Shown piece after piece: positions 1 to 5,335 of a DNA stretch of 6,409 bases (its first letter is position 1; each line of letters starts with the position of its first letter). The notes under the pieces were generated by a model. That model was not told the DNA's origin and made no database searches. It saw only the letters and a list, made by a program, of their open reading frames with translations. This stretch comes from Planctomycetota bacterium (GTDB lineage: Bacteria > Planctomycetota > Planctomycetia > Pirellulales > UBA1268): NCBI GenBank assembly GCA_003670825.1, contig QWQL01000130.1, positions 1 through 6,409 on the forward strand, given 5' to 3'. Made by a program: the position numbers and the translations under genes.

Positions 1-647
1 ACCGGTACGTCGTCGTAGGTCGCCGCCTGCCTGGGGCCGTCGGGGTGCCGCTCGAGAAACAGCAGCATCGTGTCGCGGTTGCCCGCCTGCTCGATCTGGC
101 CCGCCATCCACCGCCGGATTGGCAGCGACCCCTTGTCGAACGCCTCCGCGGCGGAGAGCGTGCCGCTGCGGTAAGGCTCCATGCCGTCCCGCCAGGCCTG
201 GTTCCAGACCGGCCACATCACCATGGCCGAGAGGAAAATCGCCAGCGACGCGACGATCTGGTTGGAGGGGATCTGCGGCATGCCAAGCCCCTGCCTCAGG
301 AGCGAGAGCACGACCGACATCCGCACGAAGCAGGTCGTCATCAGCAGCACCGCGGGGGCAAGGCTGATCACACCAAACATGACCGCCGACGGGATGAGCG
401 TCTCCAGCGGCCGGCCGCCAAGGAGTTCGAGCCAGTCTCCGGGGCTGCGGGAAGCCACCTCTGCCGGCAGAACGTGGGCCGCATCGACCGCCTGCAGGGG
501 ACCGGCGAGATCGTCGCTGCGGGCCGCGGCCCACGGCAGCAGCGCAGCGGCGAGCAGCAGGCCAGCCACGGCTCTTCCCGGGCACGACGCGGTGCGCCTG
601 GAGGCGAACGACATGGACGAACGACGATGCAGGGCCGGGGTGTACAT
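1..647 (-). CDS. fliP: Flagellar export gate protein FliP (3' part cut by the window edge)
   Basis: FliP (FliP/YscR/SctR family) is a core inner-membrane subunit of the flagellar type III export gate and forms a helical complex with FliQ and FliR. The reading frame is open from ATG at 647 to position 1, giving about 215 residues; the family is usually about 245 or more, so the last membrane helices lie outside the window. Visible parts are a signal-peptide-like hydrophobic stretch at residues 26-42, a membrane segment at about 86-105, the family signature TTCFVRMSVVLSLLRQGLG at 104-122 followed by MPQIPSNQ (123-130), and a second membrane segment at about 131-148 ending WPVWNQ. The segment after it (EAFDKGSLPIRRWM) also matches the family pattern. 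The ATG shares one base with the fliO stop (TGATG), which implies translational coupling; GGGGAGG lies about 10 bases upstream. A second in-frame ATG at 614 has no clear ribosome site. The family call is secure. Confidence 0.95.
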   Translation of the reverse strand, partial: MYTPALHRRSSMSFASRRTASCPGRAVAGLLLAAALLPWAAARSDDLAGPLQAVDAAHVLPAEVASRSPGDWLELLGGRPLETLIPSAVMFGVISLAPAVLLMTTCFVRMSVVLSLLRQGLGMPQIPSNQIVASLAIFLSAMVMWPVWNQAWRDGMEPYRSGTLSAAEAFDKGSLPIRRWMAGQIEQAGNRDTMLLFLERHPDGPRQAATYDDVP

Positions 648-1237
648 CAGGCGCGGGCCTCCCCGCGACGGGCAGCCCGCCGGCCGCGATCGGCGACCCC
701 GGCGACACGGCTGCCATGGCAGGCGGCGACCATCCGGTCGGTGGCCTGCGGATCGGTCAGTTCGGCAAGCGTCTGGCAGCCAGCGGAGGACACGCCGACG
801 AGCAGCGTGCGCGGGCCGAAGCGGACGATCCGCACCGACTGCTGACCTCCGAGCGACGCCTCGCCGAGCACTTCGAAGACATCCGGGGGCATCCCGACCG
901 AACGGCGGGCGGTGACAACCCGATAGACGGCCACGGCGGCGAACGCGCTGCCCAGGGCGACGAGCAGTCGCCAGTCGGGCAGCGGCCGAAAGGCCGGTGT
1001 TCGTGACCCAACGCTCGGCTGGGGTTCGGTTGAAAGCGGCACCGGAGCGAGGGACCGTGCTGCCGCCGGCCCGGCGGCCGTCGCAGCTTCGACCACCGAG
1101 GCCGGCACGACGGCGGCATCCGCGATCAGCAGTTCGGGTGCCGGCGCGATGGGGGCCTCGGCGACGGCCGAAAGGCACCACGCCACGACGGTGAGGGCAG
1201 CCGCGATGGACCGGGCGTGTCTGGTTGGAATGAGCAT
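647..1237 (-). CDS. fliO: Flagellar biosynthesis protein FliO
   Basis: FliO is a small bitopic membrane protein that helps FliP assemble into the flagellar export gate. The 196-residue product has a signal-peptide-like N-terminus (residues 1-28, with a hydrophobic core AAALTVVAWCLSAVA). A low-complexity Ala/Pro-rich linker follows (about 29-85), then one membrane helix (about 89-108). The cytoplasmic domain (about 117-162) carries the FliO pattern: EVLGEASLGGQQSVRIVRFG, then RTLLVGVSSAG and LAEL, which matches the family scheme of a hydrophobic strand, 'LLLGV' and a terminal 'LaeL'. A basic Arg-rich tail ends the protein. The long linker between signal and helix is unusual compared with short enterobacterial FliO. 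The start is well supported by GGGAGG seven bases upstream. The gene begins 14 bp after fliF and overlaps fliP by one base, as expected for a fliO-fliP pair. FliO sequences are poorly conserved, so the call rests on both motif and position. Confidence 0.9.
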   Translation of the reverse strand: MLIPTRHARSIAAALTVVAWCLSAVAEAPIAPAPELLIADAAVVPASVVEAATAAGPAAARSLAPVPLSTEPQPSVGSRTPAFRPLPDWRLLVALGSAFAAVAVYRVVTARRSVGMPPDVFEVLGEASLGGQQSVRIVRFGPRTLLVGVSSAGCQTLAELTDPQATDRMVAACHGSRVAGVADRGRRAARRGEARA

Positions 1238-1251
1238 CGAGGATCCTCCCG

Positions 1252-2814
1252 TCAGGCGGCCATCCGCCGCCGGGGTGTGTCGCGGTCGACGGGTTCGGCA
1301 GGCTCGTCCATCGACGCCCAGTTGATCCGCGAGGAGGGCCCAGACGCGTCACCCCGCTGCCGAACCGGCAGCCGCTCCTTGGATCCAGAACCGCTGCGAA
1401 ATATCAGGTAGGCGAGCAATGCGGAGCAGTTGGCCATCACGATCATCCACACCTCGCGGGGCACGTCACCGAACCGGCCGGAGGAGACCGCCTGCACGGT
1501 GACATCCACGTACCCGCCGATCGTCGTCGGCTTCAGGGGGCGGCCTGCTGACGACGGCGCAGCAGCGGCGGCTGGGGCTGCGGCCGCGGCCACCCGGGCA
1601 GTCGAGGATTCGGCCCGCGGCGAGCCCCCTGGGAACCGCGTGATCATCACGCGGCGGGCATCGGGGCTGGAGCCCGGGGGCAGCAGTTGCAGGACGTGCT
1701 CGCGGAGCCGCTCCTCCTCGACGCGGTCGATGGTCGCCTTCACGGCGGTGGCATCCCGCTGCCGCGCGGCCCGGTCTGCCGCATCAAACCATGTCTCGGG
1801 CACAGCCAATGTCACCAGGATCGTGTCGGGGTCGAGGGCGAGATCACGCGACGACGTCGACGCCACCACGACAGGAATGGCCAGCTCGTCGGCGATCTCC
1901 ACCTCGGCCGGTGCGTTGGCGTCGGCCACCCGCTGCTGCCGGGCCGGCAGGCCGGGCTCGGCAAGCACCGCGGGCACCGGCGCGGCGGATGCAAACGACA
2001 CCGAGACATCCACGACGACACCCTTCACGAACGACAGTGCCTGCCGCACCTTCACGGCCAGATGCCGCTCATGCGCGATGCGGCGGGCCAGTTCCGGATC
2101 CACCTCGGCCAGCAGCTCGGCGGATTCGGGAGCCTCCAACGGGCCGGCATGCACGCGGCCGCTCCGCAAGTCGGTGACGGCCACGCGATCCGGCGCGAGC
2201 CCGGCGATCGACGCCGCCACGAGCACGCGGATCGCCTGCACGCGGGCCGGCTCGAGTTCCACGTCGGGCTGCGTGCGGACGTTAACGCTCGCCGTCCGCG
2301 CCGGCCCTGCGGCCAGCGAGCCGTTGAACGAGCCTCGATCCTCCACGTCGTAGAGCACCGCGGCCCGCTCGATCCCGGGCATCGAACAGATCACGTGAGA
2401 CAGTTCTTCTTGGACGGCGACTCGCAAGAGTTCCTCCTGAGCCGCCCTGCTCTGCCACGGGCTGTTCCGCTCCAGCGCCCGTCGCAGGCTGCTGCCAAAC
2501 TCGCGAGGCAACGCCTCTGCGTCTACCAGCGCCCGCATGTAGGCGCTCTGCCGCGGCCGCGGCACCCACACCCGGCCGTCCTCCGTGCGGTGGCCCGACA
2601 GCTGCGCCCGATCGAAGGCCGCCTCCACGATGGCCAGTTCCGACGACGGCAGCACCGTGCCGGCGAGCAGTTCGACCTCCTCGCTCGCGGGCCGTTCGCG
2701 GAGCAGCCATGCTCCCCAGCCGATCGAGGCGGCGATCAGCCCCAGCGCGATCACCTGCGCGGGGGTTACCCGGGAGGGTCGGCGGTGCGTCTCGGGCGAA
2801 GCGTCGTGGTCCAT
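1252..2814 (-). CDS. fliF: Divergent flagellar MS-ring protein FliF
   Basis: FliF builds the membrane-embedded MS ring, the base of the flagellar motor that houses the export gate. The 520-residue product has membrane helices at about 19-38 and 455-473, the FliF topology. Between them are the ring-building motifs. RBM1 (about 46-103) includes LLAGTVLPSSELAIVEAAF, a GRVWVP strand and DAEALP. RBM2 (about 122-226) includes EELSHVICSMPGIERAAVLY, ASVNVRTQPDVELEPARVQA, then VAASIAGLAPDRVAVTD. A weaker RBM3-like region (about 240-395) contains LAVKVRQALSFVKGVVVDVS and ends VMITRFPG. An Ala-rich linker (about 406-423) precedes the second helix. The tail after that helix is only about 47 residues, ends in basic RRRMAA, and shows no recognisable FliG-binding segment. 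An in-frame TGA two codons upstream makes ATG 2814 the earliest possible start; the ribosome site (GGAA) is weak. It lies 43 bp after the ATPase-like gene and 14 bp before fliO. Divergent, but fold order plus neighbours make FliF clear. Confidence 0.88.
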   Translation of the reverse strand: MDHDASPETHRRPSRVTPAQVIALGLIAASIGWGAWLLRERPASEEVELLAGTVLPSSELAIVEAAFDRAQLSGHRTEDGRVWVPRPRQSAYMRALVDAEALPREFGSSLRRALERNSPWQSRAAQEELLRVAVQEELSHVICSMPGIERAAVLYDVEDRGSFNGSLAAGPARTASVNVRTQPDVELEPARVQAIRVLVAASIAGLAPDRVAVTDLRSGRVHAGPLEAPESAELLAEVDPELARRIAHERHLAVKVRQALSFVKGVVVDVSVSFASAAPVPAVLAEPGLPARQQRVADANAPAEVEIADELAIPVVVASTSSRDLALDPDTILVTLAVPETWFDAADRAARQRDATAVKATIDRVEEERLREHVLQLLPPGSSPDARRVMITRFPGGSPRAESSTARVAAAAAPAAAAAPSSAGRPLKPTTIGGYVDVTVQAVSSGRFGDVPREVWMIVMANCSALLAYLIFRSGSGSKERLPVRQRGDASGPSSRINWASMDEPAEPVDRDTPRRRMAA

Positions 2815-2857
2815 GATTCAGTTCCGGATTCATTCTCGGAGGTCGGGAGCGTCGGCT

Positions 2858-3388
2858 TCAGGCGGCGTGGCGGCGGGCTCGGCGGCGGGCCAGGCGCAGG
2901 GTGACCGCCGTGCCCCCCTCCGGACACCGCATGGCCGTGATCTCCGCACCACATCGGCGGGCAAGGTCGCAGCAGGCGGCGAGTGACCGCTCATCCACGA
3001 GGGCAGACCCTGAATCAGCGATTTCCAGTTCGAAGGCGTCGGCAGTGTCGATTCCGGTCACCACGACCTCGCGGAGCCGCGGGCCATCGGTCTGCACTGC
3101 TGGACGATTCGCGGCGGCAATCGCGGCGGCCACGAGCGGCTCGAGCAGTCCGCGGATGATCTCGGGATCGGCATCGATCACCTGACCGGCGGGTACGTCG
3201 AGCGTCACCCGGAGCCGATCGCCGGGAACAGCCCTGGCGTCGGCCTGCGCGGCGATGATCGACTCGAGGAGTTCGCGGACGGCCGTCCCCCGGGCCGCTG
3301 GCATCGGCAGGATCATGGGCCCGTCACTCATGGGCCCGTCGGCGGCGGTGGCGGGATCGGAGCCATCGTGGGCTGATGCGTGTGTCAT
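2858..3388 (-). CDS. Stand-alone degenerate HATPase_c-type (histidine kinase-like ATPase) domain protein
   Basis: This 176-residue protein resembles the ATP-binding domain of sensor histidine kinases and related GHKL ATPases but has no phospho-acceptor (DHp) domain, receiver or membrane segment. The first 35 residues are low-complexity. The fold markers are a helix and strand leading to VIDADPEIIRGLLEPLVAAA (70-89), the position of the N box; a G1-like IADSGSAL (123-130); and a G2-like stretch ending GGTAVTLRL (158-166). Key residues are altered. The conserved N-box Asn, expected in a NLLxNAxxxA context, is replaced by Ala, and the G1 DxGxG reads D-S-G-S-A. ATP binding may therefore be weak or lost. 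ATG 3388 has a good ribosome site (AAAGGA about five bases upstream). It sits between the hydrolase-like gene (51 bp upstream) and fliF (43 bp downstream), so it is probably co-transcribed with the flagellar genes. A regulatory or scaffold role in motility is inference; an anti-sigma-type partner is an alternative. Confidence 0.72.
   Translation of the reverse strand: MTHASAHDGSDPATAADGPMSDGPMILPMPAARGTAVRELLESIIAAQADARAVPGDRLRVTLDVPAGQVIDADPEIIRGLLEPLVAAAIAAANRPAVQTDGPRLREVVVTGIDTADAFELEIADSGSALVDERSLAACCDLARRCGAEITAMRCPEGGTAVTLRLARRRARRHAA
3313..3340. repeat. Short direct repeat inside the ATPase-like gene
   Basis: The 13-base sequence tcatgggcccgtc occurs twice, at 3313-3325 and 3328-3340, with a 15-base period. 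It encodes two copies of Asp-Gly-Pro-Met (residues 18-21 and 23-26 region) in the low-complexity N-terminus of the ATPase-like protein. It looks like a small in-frame duplication and places two extra ATG codons in frame, which makes the annotated start slightly ambiguous, although the ribosome site favours ATG 3388. Confidence 0.6.
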
Positions 3389-3439
3389 GGGAATCCTTTC
3401 CCTGAAGCGCCGTGGTGGAGAGGCAGAAAAACCGTGCGA

Positions 3440-4117
3440 CTAGCCGGCCACCGCGGTCCGCGACGCGCTGGTGGAACTGCAGATCTCGTCCATCAGCCAG
3501 CGGTTTACGTCGCCGAGTGCCGCCTTCGAAAGATCGCCCGACCCCTGGTACATCCGCATCGCGAGCATCGCACCGGCAGCATGGAAAAGCCGGAGCATGC
3601 GGTCGGTGTGGGAGGCCGACGAGGCCGCGGCGGCGGCCGTGCAGCAATACAGCATCGGCATCCGGCGCACGTCCCGGATGCGGGCGAACATCGATTCCTC
3701 CAGCGGAAACGCTCCCCCCAGCGACACGGCCCCGGCGAACGATTCGGGGTGCCGGCAGGCGATGCGGAAGGCCTCGGTGCCACCCGTCGATTGGCCCACG
3801 AGCCAGATCCGCCGCGGGTGGATGCTCAGCCGGTCGCGGACCCGGTCCACCGCCCGCCAGACCGCGGTGGCACCGCCGGCGGCCTGCACGGCGACGAAGT
3901 TCCGCAGGCTGACCCCGGCCATAACGCGGCCCAGATCGAAGGATCCGGCGAGCGGATCGGTGATCCACACGAGCAGCGGATAGTCATACCCGGCCTCGTA
4001 GGCCTGGGGGATGAACACGGGCATGCCTGCCGTCCAGTCGGGGACGGCATGCTGGCGCCGGGCCGGGAGCGTCGCAGCGGAAGACCCGCATGCTTGTTTC
4101 AAACGGCGGCCATTCAT
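3440..4117 (-). CDS. Alpha/beta-hydrolase-fold (phospholipase/carboxylesterase-like) protein, probably inactive
   Basis: The product resembles the phospholipase/carboxylesterase branch of alpha/beta hydrolases. From ATG 4117 it is 225 residues. Visible elements are a strand YPLLVWITDP (about 46-55, where active members usually have a His-Gly oxyanion motif), a helix and strand GVSLRNFVAVQ, a region equivalent to helix and strand five (RLSIHPRRIWLVG), and the nucleophile elbow GQSTGG with Ser110. The next strand is SFAGAVSLGGAFP. No catalytic pair follows: where the acid loop is expected there is an Ala/Ser stretch (TAAAAASSAS), and where the histidine is expected the text is YQGSGDLS. There is no His at all after LFHAAG. 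I preferred ATG 4117 over the in-frame ATG 4207 because GAGG lies eight bases before it and the extra 30 residues are Arg-rich without homology to the fold. No signal peptide is seen. It is followed after 51 bp by the ATPase-like gene, so it may head the flagellar operon. The function is unknown. Confidence 0.75.
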   Translation of the reverse strand: MNGRRLKQACGSSAATLPARRQHAVPDWTAGMPVFIPQAYEAGYDYPLLVWITDPLAGSFDLGRVMAGVSLRNFVAVQAAGGATAVWRAVDRVRDRLSIHPRRIWLVGQSTGGTEAFRIACRHPESFAGAVSLGGAFPLEESMFARIRDVRRMPMLYCCTAAAAASSASHTDRMLRLFHAAGAMLAMRMYQGSGDLSKAALGDVNRWLMDEICSSTSASRTAVAG

Positions 4118-4190
4118 GCAACGCACCTCGCTGAGGAACCGGCTGCCAAGGCCACGCCCGGGCAGACCCGCCACAAGGACAGGACGGCGG

Positions 4191-4220
4191 GTTCTAGCCC
4201 ACGACACCAGCCGGGAGCAA
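4191..4220 (-). promoter_or_regulatory. Weak sigma70-type promoter candidate upstream of the hydrolase-like gene
   Basis: On the minus strand TTGCTC (4220-4215) and TAGAAC (4196-4191) each match four of six bases of the -35 and -10 consensus, with an 18-base spacer. The spot is in the only sizeable spacer ahead of the putative flagellar unit. Transcription would begin near 4184, downstream of the alternative ATG at 4207 and upstream of the preferred ATG at 4117. Promoter consensus is poorly defined in this lineage, so this is a suggestion only. Confidence 0.2.
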
Positions 4221-4246
4221 CGCCAGCGGCCGTTGTCTTCCGCCCG

Positions 4247-4269
4247 CGCGGCAAGCCGGGCAAGCCGCG
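4247..4269 (-). terminator. Possible GC hairpin after mdh, built on a tandem 9-base repeat
   Basis: A six-base inverted repeat (CGCGGC and GCCGCG) with an 11-base loop begins 14 bases after the mdh stop. It is built around the tandem direct repeat ggcaagccg at 4250-4258 and 4259-4267. No T tract follows on the minus strand (CGGGCGGAAG), so a terminator role is only weakly supported. It may be chance in GC-rich DNA. Confidence 0.25.
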
Positions 4270-4283
4270 AAGGCAGGGAGGCC

Positions 4284-5234
4284 TCAGGCCGACGCCGTGA
4301 GCCGGTTCATCGTGGCGACCAGTTCCTTGACGGCGGCGATGCTCTTGTCGAGGGCGGCCCGCTCGGTGGGCAGCAACTCCAGCTCGATGATCTTCTCCAC
4401 GCCGCCGGTGCCAAGCACCACGGGCACCCCGACGAAGTAGCCGCCAACGCCGTATTCCTTGTCGCAGTAGGCCGCGCAGGGAACGAGCCGCTTCTTGTCC
4501 TTCACCACGGCCTCGACCATCTGCGTGGTTGCGGCGGCCGGGGCGTAGTAGGCGCTCCCCGTCTTGAGGAGCGCGACGATCTCGGCGCCCCCGTTGCGAG
4601 CGCGATCGACGATCTTTTCCAGGCGGTCAGCCGACACCAGTTGCGTGACCGGAATCCCGCCCACGCTCGTGCAACTCGGGATCGGCACCATGGTGTCGCC
4701 GTGGCCGCCAAGCAGCATGGCGGAGATGTCCTCCACGCTCACGCCCAGCTCCAGCGCCAGAAACGAGCAGTAGCGGGCCGTGTCGAGGATGCCCGCCTGG
4801 CCGATCACGCGATTCGCCGGAAAACCGGTCACCTGGAATGTCCGCTGCACCATGGCATCGAGCGGATTGGAGACGACGATCACCACGGCGTCGGGGCTCG
4901 TTTCGCGGATCTTGACCGCGACGTCGCCGACGATCTTCGCATTCGTCGAGAGCAGGTCGTCGCGGCTCATGCCCGGCTTACGGGCGATGCCCGCCGTCAC
5001 CACCACCACGTCACTGCCGGCTGCATCGGCCCAGTCGGTCGTGCCAGTCACCTTGGAATCAAAGCCGACGATCGGGGAGGCCTGGAACAGATCGAGCGCC
5101 TTGCCAGCGGGCATGCCCTCGGTGGCGGGGATGTCGAGCAGCACGATGTCGCCGAGTTCGGCGGCCGCACACCAGTGGGCGGTGGTGGCGCCGACGTTGC
5201 CGGCTCCGATGATCGCAATCTTCGCGCGTCGCAT
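4284..5234 (-). CDS. mdh: NAD-dependent malate dehydrogenase (LDH-like class)
   Basis: Malate dehydrogenase interconverts malate and oxaloacetate with NAD in the cytoplasmic citric acid cycle. The 316-residue length is normal for the LDH-like class. The Rossmann domain starts with IIGAGNVGATTAH (8-20); the acidic residue in LLDI (Asp34) marks NAD preference. Substrate-loop residues are Arg85 and Arg91 in ARKPGMSRDDLL; the Arg at position 85, where lactate dehydrogenases have Gln, indicates malate rather than lactate. SNPLDAM is at 122-128. The catalytic Asp151 and the substrate-binding Arg154 are in GILDTARYCSFLA, and the proton-relay His178 is in GGHGDTMVP. All catalytic residues are intact. 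The start is the first Met and directly precedes the nucleotide-binding strand; the ribosome site is weak. A strong hairpin lies 33 bp upstream of the start codon, and the next gene on the same strand begins 166 bp downstream, so mdh is probably its own unit. Confidence is very high. Confidence 0.97.
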   Translation of the reverse strand: MRRAKIAIIGAGNVGATTAHWCAAAELGDIVLLDIPATEGMPAGKALDLFQASPIVGFDSKVTGTTDWADAAGSDVVVVTAGIARKPGMSRDDLLSTNAKIVGDVAVKIRETSPDAVVIVVSNPLDAMVQRTFQVTGFPANRVIGQAGILDTARYCSFLALELGVSVEDISAMLLGGHGDTMVPIPSCTSVGGIPVTQLVSADRLEKIVDRARNGGAEIVALLKTGSAYYAPAAATTQMVEAVVKDKKRLVPCAAYCDKEYGVGGYFVGVPVVLGTGGVEKIIELELLPTERAALDKSIAAVKELVATMNRLTASA

Positions 5235-5266
5235 GGCGGGAGGGTTCCGGAGGGAATCGAGAAGGA

Positions 5267-5293
5267 AGGGGGCCGGCCGTGCCGGAGCCCCCT
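5267..5293 (-). terminator. Strong GC hairpin, probable transcription terminator between the membrane protein gene and mdh
   Basis: Read on the minus strand, AGGGGG and CCGGC pair with GCCGG and CCCCCT around a three-base loop (ACG), with a two-base bulge (CT) on one arm. That gives about 11 paired bases. The following minus-strand bases are TTCCTTCTC, a pyrimidine tail with interrupted T residues, so this is terminator-like but not a perfect intrinsic terminator. It lies 43 bases after the stop of the upstream gene and 33 bases before the mdh start. It could instead be a structured mdh leader if the mdh promoter is further upstream. Confidence 0.5.
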
Positions 5294-5310
5294 ATCTAAA
5301 GCCAGATGCC

Positions 5311-5335
5311 AGCCGGCGCGAAGGGGGGGCCGGCT
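5311..5335 (-). other. Inverted repeat directly after the upstream stop codon
   Basis: A perfect seven-base inverted repeat (AGCCGGC and GCCGGCT) with an 11-base C-rich loop begins immediately after the TGA of the uncharacterised membrane protein gene (stop at 5336-5338). No T-run follows, so it is not a convincing intrinsic terminator alone. It could protect the 3' end or act together with the hairpin 18 bases further on. Such repeats also arise by chance in GC-rich DNA. Confidence 0.3.

Noticed and set aside
45..915. Overlapping plus-strand open frames across fliP and the end of fliO
   Set aside because: They are mirror frames of the FliP and FliO coding sequences; translations are Arg/Pro-rich with no family features.
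1687..2904. A 405-codon open frame on the plus strand across fliF
   Set aside because: The product is low-complexity and Arg/His-rich, with no motifs, and it lies antisense to the FliF gene with its recognisable ring domains.
3425..3439. Sigma54-like sequence (TCGCACG-N4-TTCT) just upstream of the ATPase-like gene, attractive because flagellar operons often use sigma54
   Set aside because: Both near-invariant dinucleotides are wrong (CG for GG at -24, CT for GC at -12), and it abuts the preceding stop codon. It is probably chance.
3324..3968. A 214-codon minus-strand frame overlapping the hydrolase-like and ATPase-like genes
   Set aside because: It is an alternate frame of the hydrolase-like gene, which has fold motifs and a ribosome site; this frame has neither.
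4118..4207. N-terminal extension of the hydrolase-like protein from ATG 4207
   Set aside because: The extra 30 residues are Arg/Gly-rich and not part of the fold, and the ATG at 4117 has a GAGG at proper spacing.
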